DNA of 64,000 nucleotides, taken from positions 496,001-560,000 of the forward strand of contig NZ_LDCP01000001.1 of the NCBI RefSeq assembly GCF_001021555.1, in the 5' to 3' direction. The translations under genes were made by a program, and so were the position numbers. Origin of the DNA: Aurantiacibacter marinus (lineage in GTDB: Bacteria; Pseudomonadota; Alphaproteobacteria; Sphingomonadales; Sphingomonadaceae). Positions within the stretch are counted from its first letter, which is position 1. Every line of letters starts with the position of its first letter. The notes under the pieces were generated by a model. That model worked only from the letters and a program-made list of their open reading frames with translations. It made no database searches and had not been told where the DNA came from. Of the stretch, positions 9,463 through 18,808 are shown one piece after another.

Positions 9463-10136
9463 TGCATTTTAGGACTGTCTTCACAGCGATCGCCATGGGC
9501 GCCAGCGCCCTTGCACTGACGCCCGCCACAGCGTCTGCCGAGGTGTTCGATGCGCCCACGGCCACGCGCCAGGCCAACGAACAGGGCCTGCAAACCGCGA
9601 TCTTCGCTGGCGGCTGCTTTTGGGGCGTCGAAGCCGTGTTCAGTCACACCCGCGGCGTAACCAGCGCTGTTTCAGGCTATCATGGCGGAACGGCGCAAAA
9701 CGCCACATACGACCGCGTCTCGGGCGGTTTTACGCGCCATGCAGAAGCTGTGCGCGTGATCTACGATCCGTCTGTCGTGCGCTATGACCAGCTGCTCGAG
9801 ATCCTGTTTTCGGTCGTCGCCGACCCGACCCTGCGCAATCGTCAGGGGCCCGATCGCGGTGCCCATTACCGTGCGGCAATTGTGCCGCTGACAGCAGAGC
9901 AGCGCACCGTCGCGCAGTCCTACATCCGCCAGATGGCACGGTCGGGGGTGTGGAGCGATCCCATTGTCGTTCAGGTGGAAAACCACAATCGCTTCTTCGA
10001 AGCAGAGGCCTATCATCAGGATTTCGCCCAGCGCAATCCGAACCACGGTTACATCCGCCGCTGGGATGCACCCAAGATCCGGGCGCTGCAGGCCAATTTC
10101 CCCGGCCTGTACCGCGCCCGCTTTCGCACCGGCTGA
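9459..10136 (+). CDS. msrA: Peptide methionine-S-sulfoxide reductase, exported
   Basis: A 225-residue precursor. Residues 1-27 are a signal peptide ending near TASA/EV, so the enzyme should act in the periplasm. The catalytic motif GGCFWGVEAVF places the reactive Cys at residue 53. YDQLLEILFSVVADPT, RGAHYRAAI and the later EAEAYHQDF are all family hallmarks. It reduces methionine-S-sulfoxide in oxidised proteins. Its start overlaps the stop of a 34-codon frame, and GGAGGAG just before the ATG is an excellent ribosome-binding site. A lipoprotein MsrB is encoded 13 kb downstream, giving both stereospecific activities in the cell envelope. Confidence 0.96.
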   Translation: MMHFRTVFTAIAMGASALALTPATASAEVFDAPTATRQANEQGLQTAIFAGGCFWGVEAVFSHTRGVTSAVSGYHGGTAQNATYDRVSGGFTRHAEAVRVIYDPSVVRYDQLLEILFSVVADPTLRNRQGPDRGAHYRAAIVPLTAEQRTVAQSYIRQMARSGVWSDPIVVQVENHNRFFEAEAYHQDFAQRNPNHGYIRRWDAPKIRALQANFPGLYRARFRTG

Positions 10137-10194
10137 TTCCAAGCCCGATCCTGCATAAGATTGCCATAACGGGGCCAATGCCTATGTTGGCCCC

Positions 10195-10659
10195 ATGGCA
10201 ACGCATCATCATCACAGCGAACATTCCGGCGATAAGCTGATCAAAGAAGCCGGCGCGGTCCTTTCCGAAGCTGGCGAACAGTGGACGGCCATGCGGCAGG
10301 ATGTGTTCCGCGCATTGGCAGCACAGGATCGGCCGGCTTCCGCATATGACATCGCCGAACAGGTGGGTAATGCGCGCGGAAAGCGGGTTGCAGCCAACAG
10401 CGTATACCGCATTCTCGATCTGTTTGTGCGCACCAACCTTGCCAATCGAATCGAAAGTGCCAACGCCTATCTGGCAAATGCACACCCCGGTTGCCGCCAC
10501 GACTGCATTTTTCTGATTTGCGACGATTGCGGACAGGCCGATCACTTCGACGATGATTCGCTAACGGGAGGCTTGCGGCAGGCGGGCCGGGATCACGGAT
10601 ACACAAATGTCCGTCCGGTGGTGGAACTGCGCGGGCTTTGCCGCGAATGCGCAGGATAG
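10195..10659 (+). CDS. zur: Fur-family zinc uptake regulator Zur
   Basis: A 154-residue Fur-superfamily repressor. The N-terminal winged helix contains WTAMRQDVFRAL and the recognition region NSVYRILDLF. The dimerisation domain has NRIESANAYL and ANAHPGCRHDC, resembling the Zur-specific RIES-NA...HP pattern rather than Fur. Two Cys pairs, C109-x2-C112 and C149-x2-C152, match the structural zinc site. The N terminus is His-rich (H4-H7, H10), which may add metal affinity. It would repress zinc uptake genes when zinc is plentiful. It stands alone between msrA and dxs; its targets are not visible here. Confidence 0.88.
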   Translation: MATHHHHSEHSGDKLIKEAGAVLSEAGEQWTAMRQDVFRALAAQDRPASAYDIAEQVGNARGKRVAANSVYRILDLFVRTNLANRIESANAYLANAHPGCRHDCIFLICDDCGQADHFDDDSLTGGLRQAGRDHGYTNVRPVVELRGLCRECAG

Positions 10660-10734
10660 CCGGCGACAGACCGTGCCGTTTTGTCGATAAAGCGTTCATC
10701 GACAGGCCAGAATTTCCCGTGTAAAGCTGTTTGC

Positions 10735-12684
10735 ATGACTGCTTTACGCCCGGCTACGCCGCTGCTCGATACTGTTGATACACCTGAAGATCTGCGCAAG
10801 CTCAAGCCCGAGCAATTGCGGCAGCTTTCTGATGAATTGCGCACCGAAATGATCGATGCCGTCGGCTCTACCGGCGGACATCTCGGTTCCGGTCTTGGCG
10901 TGGTCGAGCTGACGGTGGCCATCCATTACATTTTCAACACGCCGGATGACCGCCTGATCTGGGATGTTGGTCATCAGGCCTATCCGCACAAGATCCTGAC
11001 CGGACGCCGCGATCGTATCCGTACGCTGCGCCAGGGCGGCGGACTTTCGGGCTTCACCAAGCGTAGCGAAAGCGAATATGATCCCTTCGGCGCGGCGCAC
11101 AGCTCCACGTCGATTTCGGCGGCCATCGGCTTTGCCGTGGCGAACAAGCTGAACAACAAGCCGGGCAAAGGCATCGCAGTTATCGGGGACGGCGCGATGA
11201 GCGCCGGGATGGCCTATGAAGCCATGAACAATGCCGAACATGCGGGCAATCGTCTGGTCGTGATCCTGAATGATAACGACATGTCCATCGCCCCGCCGGT
11301 GGGCGGCCTGTCCGCCTATTTGGCGCGGATGGTGTCCAGCAGCGAATATCTCGGCTTGCGCTCGCTTGCATCCAAGGTGGCGAACAAGATCAGCCGGCGG
11401 GTGCACAACTCGCTCGGCAAGGCAGAGGAATATACGCGCGGTCTCGTAACAGGCGGCACTCTGTTTGAAGAGCTGGGTTTTTATTATGTCGGTCCGATCG
11501 ACGGACACAATCTGGACCATCTGATTCCCGTGCTGGAAAATGTGCGCGACAGCGATCAGGGCCCGATTCTTGTCCACGTCGTCACCACCAAGGGCAAGGG
11601 ATACGAACCAGCTGAAAACAGCGCGGACAAATATCACGGCGTTCCCAGATTCGATGTGGTGACGGGTGAGAAATCCAAAAGCGCGGCTGGCCCTCCCGCC
11701 TATCAGAATGTCTTCGGTGAAACGCTCGCAAAGCTGGCCGAAAGCGATGACCGGATTTGCGCCATAACTGCCGCCATGCCGAGCGGGACCGGCGTCGATA
11801 AATTTGCAAAGGCTCACCCCACCCGCACCTTTGATGTCGGCATTGCCGAACAGCACGGCGTAACCTTCGCTGCCGGACTTGCAGCGCAGGGCATGCGGCC
11901 ATTCGCGGCGATCTATTCCACCTTCCTCCAGCGCGCCTATGATCAGGTTGTGCATGATGTCGCGATCCAGAACCTCCCGGTTCGCTTTGCCATCGACCGT
12001 GCAGGACTTGTCGGTGCAGATGGCGCAACCCATGCGGGCAGTTTTGACGTTACCTATCTCGCCAGCCTCCCCAATTTTGTGGTGATGGCAGCAGCAGACG
12101 AAGCTGAACTGGCGCACATGACCTACACCGCCGCCGAACATGACAGCGGACCGATTGCGTTCCGCTATCCGCGCGGCAACGGCGTTGGCGTGGAGATTCC
12201 TGAAACATTGCAGAAGCTTGAAATCGGCAAGGGCCGGATTGTGCGCGGCGATGTAGAGGGCGGCAGAGTGGCCATCCTTTCGCTCGGTGCGCGTCTGGAA
12301 GAAGCCAAAAAGGCCGCCGATCAGCTGGAGGCCAAGGGCCTGCCAACTACCATCGCCGACATGCGCTTTGCTAAGCCTTTGGATGAAGACCTCATCCGCA
12401 AACTTGCCGCCACTCATGATGTGCTGGTGACAGTGGAAGAGGCATCGATTGGCGGACTGGGTGCGCATGTGCTCACCATGGCGAGCGATGAGGGCCTGAC
12501 CGATCCCGACAGTTCGACGGGCGGGCTGAAGATCCGCACCATGCGGCTTCCCGATGTTTTCCTGGATCATGATGATCCGGTGAAGCAGTACGATACCGCA
12601 CGCCTTAACGCGCCGCACATCGTTGAAACCGTGCTGTCGGCGCTTCGCCACAACAGTGCAGGCGTGGAAGAAGCGCGGGCCTGA
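10735..12684 (+). CDS. dxs: 1-deoxy-D-xylulose-5-phosphate synthase
   Basis: A 649-residue thiamine-diphosphate enzyme that condenses pyruvate and glyceraldehyde 3-phosphate in the first step of the MEP isoprenoid pathway. The TPP/Mg motif is [18 protein letters not shown] around residue 155. The transketolase-like pyrimidine domain begins at about residue 325 and includes [15 protein letters not shown]; the C-terminal domain contains RYPRGNG and [16 protein letters not shown] sequence. The ATG at 10735 opens the conserved N terminus; a start at 10681 would add 18 unconserved residues. Length is close to the E. coli enzyme. The carotenoid and hopanoid demand of sphingomonads makes this a key entry step. 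Confidence 0.98.
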   Translation: MTALRPATPLLDTVDTPEDLRKLKPEQLRQLSDELRTEMIDAVGSTGGHLGSGLGVVELTVAIHYIFNTPDDRLIWDVGHQAYPHKILTGRRDRIRTLRQGGGLSGFTKRSESEYDPFGAAHSSTSISAAIGFAVANKLNNKPGKGIAVIGDGAMSAGMAYEAMNNAEHAGNRLVVILNDNDMSIAPPVGGLSAYLARMVSSSEYLGLRSLASKVANKISRRVHNSLGKAEEYTRGLVTGGTLFEELGFYYVGPIDGHNLDHLIPVLENVRDSDQGPILVHVVTTKGKGYEPAENSADKYHGVPRFDVVTGEKSKSAAGPPAYQNVFGETLAKLAESDDRICAITAAMPSGTGVDKFAKAHPTRTFDVGIAEQHGVTFAAGLAAQGMRPFAAIYSTFLQRAYDQVVHDVAIQNLPVRFAIDRAGLVGADGATHAGSFDVTYLASLPNFVVMAAADEAELAHMTYTAAEHDSGPIAFRYPRGNGVGVEIPETLQKLEIGKGRIVRGDVEGGRVAILSLGARLEEAKKAADQLEAKGLPTTIADMRFAKPLDEDLIRKLAATHDVLVTVEEASIGGLGAHVLTMASDEGLTDPDSSTGGLKIRTMRLPDVFLDHDDPVKQYDTARLNAPHIVETVLSALRHNSAGVEEARA

Positions 12685-12713
12685 TTGCTAAGGCGCAACG
12701 GCGGAGTTTGCAT

Positions 12714-13502
12714 ATGATCGGCAAGATCATGCTCATTGTGCTGCTTGTTTATGTTGGCGTCCTCGCAGCCGTATATTTCAATCAGCACAGGCTGATCTAC
12801 GCCCCGCCAGCGACCGCTGCGGGAGTACCCGCAGGCTTTGAGCGTATCACCTATGAAACGCCGGATGGGCTGGAACTGACCGCGGGTTATCTCCCCGCAA
12901 ATGAGGGGATGCCCACGCTGCTGTTCTTCCACGGCAATGGGGCAAGCTGGCATTCCTCCACTATCGTCACGGCCCGCCTTGCAGCGTTCGGCTACGGCGT
13001 CATGGCGGCAGAATATCGGGGCTATTCAGGCAATCAAGGGACGCCGTCGGAACTCGGCCTATACGAAGATGCGCGCGGCGCATGGCGCTTCCTGCTGGCA
13101 GAGCAGGGGCTTGCGGCCAATGACATCGTGCTGGTCGGCAATTCCATCGGCTCCGGCGCTGCCACACAGCTGGCAACTGAAGTGACAGCCCGCGCGCTGG
13201 TGCTGATTTCCCCGTTCGACAGCTTGGAAGAAACCGCGGCCCGCAAAGTCAGCTGGCTGCCTGTGCGCCTGCTTCTGCGTGATCGCTTTGCCAATGATGA
13301 AAAACTGCCCGAAATCGAGGAGCCGATCCTGATCCTGCACGGCGAGGCGGACACGCTGATCGTGTTGGAGCAAGCGCAGGCGCTCGCTTCAGTGCAGCAA
13401 GATGCGGTGCTGGAAACCTATCCCGGGTGGGGCCATGATCTTGTGGTTCACGAGGCCGTGCAGGACAGGATCGCTGCGTTTCTGGCAGCGCCCGACGGCT
13501 AG
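12714..13502 (+). CDS. Membrane-anchored alpha/beta hydrolase
   Basis: A 262-residue protein from the ATG at 12714 (a TTG six bases earlier is in frame). Residues 4-21 are one N-terminal membrane anchor. The rest is an alpha/beta hydrolase resembling the ABHD13/ABHD17 and bacterial YfhR-like group. The oxyanion region is FFHGNGASW (71-79), the nucleophile elbow is GNSIGSG with Ser144, the acid is Asp213 in HGEADTL and the base is His241 in GWGHD. The substrate is unknown; thioester or lipid ester hydrolysis is common for relatives. It is 29 bases downstream of dxs. Its stop TAG shares bases with the stop of the convergent NnrU gene (CTAG at 13499-13502). Confidence 0.85.
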   Translation: MIGKIMLIVLLVYVGVLAAVYFNQHRLIYAPPATAAGVPAGFERITYETPDGLELTAGYLPANEGMPTLLFFHGNGASWHSSTIVTARLAAFGYGVMAAEYRGYSGNQGTPSELGLYEDARGAWRFLLAEQGLAANDIVLVGNSIGSGAATQLATEVTARALVLISPFDSLEETAARKVSWLPVRLLLRDRFANDEKLPEIEEPILILHGEADTLIVLEQAQALASVQQDAVLETYPGWGHDLVVHEAVQDRIAAFLAAPDG

Positions 13503-14173
13503 ATCCAGCGCCAGATCCCGGCGGACACATCGCCTAGATGGATGTGTGCATAGGTCGCCGCGAGCCAGCCGGCAATCCCTGCCAACCACAGGCCAATCCC
13601 TACGCGAGGCAATTGCCCCCAGCGCGGCCAGAAGGTCGTATTGGCCTGCCAATGATCCCACGCATCGCCCATTTGCGCGGCCTTCTTGCGGTCCTGCAAA
13701 TGCGCGCCGACCAGAGCGAGCACGATTATGGCAAGCGCGACGATATTGGTGCGCCAGCTCCACCACATCACGATGTGAGACACGCCCCACAGGGCAAAGC
13801 TCCACATCATCGGATGGCGAGTGACATGAAAGGCGCCTGATGGTTCTTTCAGCGCCGCTTGCTCAGCGCCCGGTGCAGGCAGAGCCGGATTGCCGAGAAA
13901 AGACCCCAGCAGGAGGACCATCGCGGGCAAAGTCAGCAGTGTAGCGATCGCCCAGCCCAGTGTGCCACTGCCGCCCAGCATGCCGCCATCTATTGCGCGA
14001 AATGCCAGCGCCATCCAGCCCATCGCCGCAAACGCTACAAGCGAATAGACCGCCATGAAGCCGCCTGCGCCGAATATCCGCACCAGCGGCGCCCGCAGCG
14101 GATGTGACAGCGCGAAATGCGTGCCGACAAAGGTCAGGCTGGCTGCGGCGAGGGAAGTGTAGGCCGCGTCCAA
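13499..14173 (-). CDS. NnrU-family integral membrane protein
   Basis: A 224-residue membrane protein with about six hydrophobic segments. The conserved block FHVTRHPMMWSFALWGVSH with two His, followed by WWSWRTNIVAL and GAHLQDRKK, is characteristic of the NnrU family, related to isoprenylcysteine methyltransferase-like membrane folds. NnrU was named from denitrification gene clusters, but no nitrogen-oxide genes are seen here and the function in this setting is unclear. It is 3 bases downstream of the amidohydrolase gene on the same strand, so it may be the last gene of that operon. Confidence 0.88.
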   Translation of the reverse strand: MDAAYTSLAAASLTFVGTHFALSHPLRAPLVRIFGAGGFMAVYSLVAFAAMGWMALAFRAIDGGMLGGSGTLGWAIATLLTLPAMVLLLGSFLGNPALPAPGAEQAALKEPSGAFHVTRHPMMWSFALWGVSHIVMWWSWRTNIVALAIIVLALVGAHLQDRKKAAQMGDAWDHWQANTTFWPRWGQLPRVGIGLWLAGIAGWLAATYAHIHLGDVSAGIWRWI

Positions 14174-14176
14174 ACC

Positions 14177-15550
14177 CTACCTCCGATAAGCCGGTGGAAG
14201 CTGGCTTTCATCAAGCGTGCGATAGCGTTCGCGCAGGCGGGTCTGATGGTTGTTGAGCGGTTGTTCAATGCCGTCGATGAAGACCCGCAATGGTGCGGAG
14301 CTGATTTCCAGCGGGTCACCATCCCAGATTACAAGATCGCCATGCGCGCCAGGTGCGAGCACGCCTGCGCGGCCACCCAGCCCGCCAATGCTTGCAGGCA
14401 CGGAAGTGATCGCCGCGAAGGCTTCACCCCACGTCAGGCCGGTCGCCCCGGGAATACGGTTAAGCGCCACCATGTTGCCTGCCTGCTGCGGCAAATTGCG
14501 CGGATGATCGCCGCTGCTTTCGTACCCGCCGATGGCCACGGCAACGCCCGCATCGACCATCCGTCCGACATTGCTTTGCGTCGCGGCGAGTTGTTCGAAA
14601 CTCGCAGGCAGGTCGGTCAAGGCACCCGTAATGACGGGCACGCCTGCCGCGGCGATCTGGTTTGCCACCATCCAGCCTTCGCTCACGCCGACCAGCACCA
14701 GATTGAGCCGGGGAAAATCGTTGCGGAGCGCCAGTACGGAGAGAATGTCGCTCGCTCTGTGGACCGAAACATACAGCTTCTGTTCGCCGCGAACCACAGG
14801 AACCAGAGCGGCGGCATCGAAACGGGTCAGCAGCACATCGCCTTCCCGTTCGGCCCGCCCCAGCAGGCGCGAGTCCACCGCAATATCGTCTCCCATACCA
14901 ACGCTGCCACTGCGGCCGATAGTGCGCAGCTGCGCATCGTCGCCATAATTGCCCGCTTCACGCAAAGCATTCAGGAACAGGGCATAGACCGAAGTCCGGC
15001 TGCCACCCGCAAGCCGGGCACCGCGTTCGCCCATTTCTACAAACTGGAATGCGCGCGGCTGTGTGACTGCGTCAAAATCGGCACCAAGGTCTATGACGGC
15101 GCCTTGGCCGGCAAAGATGGACGCCCCTGCAACCGGCGTCACCGTTGCACGGGTCACACCGCCAGCACGGCTGTAGGCGAAGTCCTGCGCAGCCGGATTG
15201 ATGACGGGGGCAACATCGAGTGCGGCATTAAACGGCGAATCGCCTGCCGACGCATCGTTGCTTTCCGAAACTGCATCAACATCGACCAGGCCAAGATTGG
15301 TGATCGAGGCAAAGATGCCGGGCGTCACCCAGGTGCCGCTGCCATCCAGCATGGTCATTCCAGCAGGAACGGCAACGCCTGCGCCTGCCGCAACCACGCG
15401 CCCGCCTTGCACAACGACGGTGGCGTTTTCGATCGGATTACTGCCGTCGCCGGTGGCAACAGTCGCGCCGGTGATGGCGATATCCTGTGCGGCAAGCGGC
15501 GTGGCTGACAATACCAGCGCAGCAGCGGAGAGCGCGAGGAGGCGCTTCAT
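14177..15550 (-). CDS. Exported amidohydrolase-family protein lacking the HxH metal motif
   Basis: A 457-residue precursor with a signal peptide (residues 1-21, ending PLAA/Q). The composite beta-sandwich/TIM-barrel layout of the imidazolonepropionase-like amidohydrolases is retained: GATVATGDG near the start, GRVVAAGAG, VTPGI (75-79), and C-terminal GVLAPGAHGDLVIWDGDPLE. The first metal motif, expected as D-x-H-x-H after PGI, reads A-S-I-T-N (81-85), so both histidines are lost, and a later metal-binding Asp region reads GGYESSGDHPRN. One His in LYVSVHRASD remains. It overlaps the stop of the intact paralogue upstream (ATGA). It may be a non-catalytic partner or an enzyme with an altered metal site. 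Confidence 0.85.
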   Translation of the reverse strand: MKRLLALSAAALVLSATPLAAQDIAITGATVATGDGSNPIENATVVVQGGRVVAAGAGVAVPAGMTMLDGSGTWVTPGIFASITNLGLVDVDAVSESNDASAGDSPFNAALDVAPVINPAAQDFAYSRAGGVTRATVTPVAGASIFAGQGAVIDLGADFDAVTQPRAFQFVEMGERGARLAGGSRTSVYALFLNALREAGNYGDDAQLRTIGRSGSVGMGDDIAVDSRLLGRAEREGDVLLTRFDAAALVPVVRGEQKLYVSVHRASDILSVLALRNDFPRLNLVLVGVSEGWMVANQIAAAGVPVITGALTDLPASFEQLAATQSNVGRMVDAGVAVAIGGYESSGDHPRNLPQQAGNMVALNRIPGATGLTWGEAFAAITSVPASIGGLGGRAGVLAPGAHGDLVIWDGDPLEISSAPLRVFIDGIEQPLNNHQTRLRERYRTLDESQLPPAYRR

Positions 15551-16944
15551 TTCACATCTCCTTCACCCGGCTGGCCAAGCTCGAAATCGCTCACCGGTCG
15601 CAGCAGGGGATTATTCATATCGTACATCAGTGCGCCGTCGATCCAGACCATTTCAGGCCGCGAATAGATGCTGAGTGGATCACCGTTCCACAGCACTACA
15701 TCGGCCATTTTGCCTGCCTCCAGACTGCCGGTCATGTCATCAATGCCCATCGCGCGTGCGGCGTTGAGCGTGATCCAGCTGATCACATCGGCATCGGCAA
15801 TTTCGATACCCATACGGCGGCCATCGGCCTGCGCCTTCGCTGCTTCCTGATTGAGACGCTGGATGCCGTTTTCATCGTCGGAGTGGATGACCACACAGGC
15901 CCCTGCATTGTGGATCATCGCGGCGTTTTCCGGAATGGCGTCATAGGCTTCCATCTTGAAACCGTACCAGTCGGCCCACACTGCGCTGCAGACGTCGTTT
16001 TCGCGCAGCAGATCGGCGATCTTGTAGCTTTCCACCGCGTGGTGGAAGGCGGCAACGCGGTAGCCGAATTCGTCCGCCATATCCATCACCAGCGCCATTT
16101 CATCGGCGCGGTAGCAATGGTTCTGGATCATGATTTCGCCTGCAAGAACGCCCGCCAGCGTTTCCATCGCAAGATCGCGATCAGGGTTTTCTTCGGCGGC
16201 ATAGGCTTGCGCTTCGAGCCATGTTTCGCGGTTTACGGCGAAATTGCCCATGCGGGTGGAGGGCATGCGGCCCCTGCCACCATAAACGCGTTTGGGGTTC
16301 TCTCCACAGGCCATTTTCATGGAATAGGGCGCGCCAGGGAATTTCATGCCCTGCACCGTGCGGCTGGGCACGTTCTTTAAAGTGACTGTGCGCCCGCCCA
16401 TAAGGTTGGCAGAGCCGGGCAGGATTTGCAGCGAAGTGATCCCGCCATTGGCGATCGCGCGACTGAAACCGGGGTCCTGCGGCCAAACCGAGTGTTCGGC
16501 CCATACTTCGGGCGTGGTCGGGCTGGTTGCCTCATTGCCGTCGCTGTGCGCATCGACAGACGGGGTCGGATAATTGCCCAGGTGAGAGTGGATGTCGATG
16601 ATGCCGGGGGTGACGAATTTGTCCGTACCGTCGATCTGTGTGTAGCCTGCCGGAATGGCGAGATCAGCGCCGCCAATGCCAACGACTTCGCCGTCCGCAA
16701 ACAGCACCACGCCATTGTCTATCCGGCCGCCAGCGCCATCATAAATGACCGCGCCAACCAGGGCGGTGGGCACGCCGGGATAGCGCGCATAGGTGGAGGC
16801 GTAAGGCGCATAGGCCTGGCTCGCAGTGTCATTGGCCGAAGCCACGCTCTGTGATCCCGAAGCTGCGGTGCAACTGGCGAGAGCCAGCGAGGCGATTATA
16901 ATGAGGGCGCCGCCTGGACCGCCCTTCAAGAAGTGACGGTCCAC
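15547..16944 (-). CDS. Lipoprotein amidohydrolase with intact metal motif
   Basis: Taken from a GTG at 16944, seven bases after the transporter stop and preceded by AGGGA, the protein has 465 residues. Its N terminus is a lipoprotein signal (GALIIIASLALASC, lipidated Cys25). Longer in-frame extensions upstream would overlap the transporter and bury the signal. The amidohydrolase fold shows VTPGIIDIHSHLG with His119 and His121, followed by a Lys region (SMKMACGENPKRVYG), IQNHCYRADEM, VAAFHHAVE and VVIHSDDENG, which supply the other expected metal ligands. It should act at the envelope on a cyclic amide or peptide-like substrate. With a POT transporter upstream and a degenerate paralogue downstream, peptide processing followed by uptake is plausible. 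Confidence 0.88.
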   Translation of the reverse strand: MDRHFLKGGPGGALIIIASLALASCTAASGSQSVASANDTASQAYAPYASTYARYPGVPTALVGAVIYDGAGGRIDNGVVLFADGEVVGIGGADLAIPAGYTQIDGTDKFVTPGIIDIHSHLGNYPTPSVDAHSDGNEATSPTTPEVWAEHSVWPQDPGFSRAIANGGITSLQILPGSANLMGGRTVTLKNVPSRTVQGMKFPGAPYSMKMACGENPKRVYGGRGRMPSTRMGNFAVNRETWLEAQAYAAEENPDRDLAMETLAGVLAGEIMIQNHCYRADEMALVMDMADEFGYRVAAFHHAVESYKIADLLRENDVCSAVWADWYGFKMEAYDAIPENAAMIHNAGACVVIHSDDENGIQRLNQEAAKAQADGRRMGIEIADADVISWITLNAARAMGIDDMTGSLEAGKMADVVLWNGDPLSIYSRPEMVWIDGALMYDMNNPLLRPVSDFELGQPGEGDVK

Positions 16945-16951
16945 GCGCGAA

Positions 16952-18616
16952 TTATCCCTTGGTTGCTGGGTGAATACCCGCCTCTTGCGCTTCCAGGCCA
17001 GCACCGGCCTGACCAAGCAGGTCGTCGCCAACATTGTCATCCGTCAGCGTGTCGAGATGCATGTACTTCTTGATCAGCGGACTGACGACCATGACGATCA
17101 CGCCGATGCCGACGGCATACCAACCGACGGTTGAGTATACATCCAGCACAATCTGCTTTCCTGCTTCCTCGCCCACGCCTTCTGCGCCGGTTGCCGAGGC
17201 AATCAGGCCAGCGGCAAAGTTACCCGTTGCCGATGCAAAGAACCATGTGCCCATGATGAGCGAGGCCATATGCGCTGGCGCGAGCCGGTTCATGGCCGAC
17301 AGGCCGACCGGGCTCAGGCACAGCTCACCAGTGGTGTGCAGCAGATAGATAAGGAAGATGAAGATCACCGGCGTCGGGACATTCAGGCCCGCGCCTTGCG
17401 AACCCCAAACCAGCACCAGGAAGCCCAGGCCCACCTGAATGACCGCAAGGCCGAACTTCATCGGCGTGCTGGGCTCTGCGCCCCGGCGTGCCAGACCTTG
17501 CCACAACATCGCGAACACCGGTGCCAGCAGCACGATATAAATCGCGTTGATGGACTGGAACATCGATGCGTTGACGCCCTGCGTATCGACATGGCGATCG
17601 GTAAACAGGTTCAGACTGGAGCCTGCCTGTTCGAACAATGCCCAGAAAACGATCGACACAAGGATCAGGAACATCGCGGCGAAAATGCGGTCGCGCTCTT
17701 CCGCGGCAAGTTTCGTGACTGCGGTGAACAGGACGAACAGAACCAAACCGCCGCCAAACGCTCCCAGCACATAGCCAACGAGCTGCTGGAACTGGATCGC
17801 CGCAAAGCACAGCAACACCATGGCGAGGCCGAGGCCGTAAATGAGCCACTCCTTACCGCCAGCAATACGCTCCGGATGCTTTGATTCGCCTTTGCCCAGC
17901 AGCAGCGGTTTGCCCAGCACGAAGAACACGAGGCCGATCAACATGCCGAAACCGGCAAGACCAAAGCCATATTCCCAGCCCACTGTCTGACCGAGATAGC
18001 CGCAAATGATGGATGCCGTGGCAGCGCCAACGTTAATGCCCATGTAGAAGATGGTGTAGGCCGGATCCCGGCGGATATCCGTGCGTGAATACAGCTGGCC
18101 GACGATCACCGAGATATTGGCTTTCAGGAAACCCGAACCCACGATGATAAGCGCCAGCGCAAGCCAGAACACATTGATCATCGGATTGTCCTGGCCCAGC
18201 GACGCGTCGCCTTCGAAAGCCATGAAGAAGTGGCCGAATGTCAACAGGACGGCGCCAAACAGCACTGCCTTGCGTTGGCCGAGATAGCGGTCAGCCAGAT
18301 AGCCGCCGACAACCGGGGTAATGTAAACCAGCGCTGTGTAAGCACCGTAGATGATCGAAGCTTCACCGTCAGAAAACAGCCAGTGCTGCGTGAGGTAGAA
18401 GATCAGCAGCGCGCGCATACCGTAGTATGAGAACCGCTCCCACATTTCCGCCATGAACAGCAGGAACAGTCCCTTGGGGTGGCCGATTACTTCTTCCTGG
18501 GGCCGGGTGATGAGCACCACGCCGCCTATCAAGAAACTGACCAGCGCGATCACCGCGAACCGGAAGGTCCACATTTCGAACGCGGAACCGAATGTGAAGA
18601 ACGTGCCTTCGACCAT
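16952..18616 (-). CDS. Proton-dependent oligopeptide transporter (POT/PTR family)
   Basis: A 554-residue inner-membrane symporter. The POT signature ExxER appears as AEMWERFSYYGMRALL (Glu57-Arg61), with GGYLADRYLGQRKAVL next and the second signature FYMGINVGA in the middle. About fourteen hydrophobic segments are present, including one extra N-terminal helix (18-37) before the signature helix. Family members import di- and tripeptides with protons. It is the first gene of a minus-strand operon with two amidohydrolases and NnrU. A short GntR regulator is divergent, and two inverted repeats lie between them. Confidence 0.95.
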   Translation of the reverse strand: MVEGTFFTFGSAFEMWTFRFAVIALVSFLIGGVVLITRPQEEVIGHPKGLFLLFMAEMWERFSYYGMRALLIFYLTQHWLFSDGEASIIYGAYTALVYITPVVGGYLADRYLGQRKAVLFGAVLLTFGHFFMAFEGDASLGQDNPMINVFWLALALIIVGSGFLKANISVIVGQLYSRTDIRRDPAYTIFYMGINVGAATASIICGYLGQTVGWEYGFGLAGFGMLIGLVFFVLGKPLLLGKGESKHPERIAGGKEWLIYGLGLAMVLLCFAAIQFQQLVGYVLGAFGGGLVLFVLFTAVTKLAAEERDRIFAAMFLILVSIVFWALFEQAGSSLNLFTDRHVDTQGVNASMFQSINAIYIVLLAPVFAMLWQGLARRGAEPSTPMKFGLAVIQVGLGFLVLVWGSQGAGLNVPTPVIFIFLIYLLHTTGELCLSPVGLSAMNRLAPAHMASLIMGTWFFASATGNFAAGLIASATGAEGVGEEAGKQIVLDVYSTVGWYAVGIGVIVMVVSPLIKKYMHLDTLTDDNVGDDLLGQAGAGLEAQEAGIHPATKG

Positions 18617-18697
18617 AATGCTTGCTTCCCTTTCCGTGCTGCCTGCGTTGCCGCATCGCGCCGGTTATCCCTGAATTGGCGGCACCCTAACGATTGT

Positions 18698-18734
18698 TTC
18701 ACCATTGTGAAGCCGTTTCAGTTGCCGATGAAAC
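18698..18734. promoter_or_regulatory. Paired inverted repeats, candidate operator between transporter and GntR gene
   Basis: Two inverted repeats stand side by side in the divergent region: TTCAC-N4-GTGAA at 18698-18711 and GTTTCA-N8-TGAAAC at 18715-18734. The half sites resemble each other (TTTCA/TGAAA). Position between a GntR-type regulator and the POT operon suggests an operator, but this is inference from symmetry and location only. Confidence 0.35.
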
Positions 18735-18808
18735 TGTATCGCGAACCGCTCTTTTGCTTCAGCAAGCCTTGACCTGACGCGCTGTATTATGGCACTGATG
18801 CACCCGAC

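Noticed and set aside
10744-12651. A 635-codon open frame antisense to dxs
   Set aside because: The plus strand is unmistakably dxs with full TPP motifs. The long antisense frame is a known effect of GC-rich codon use.
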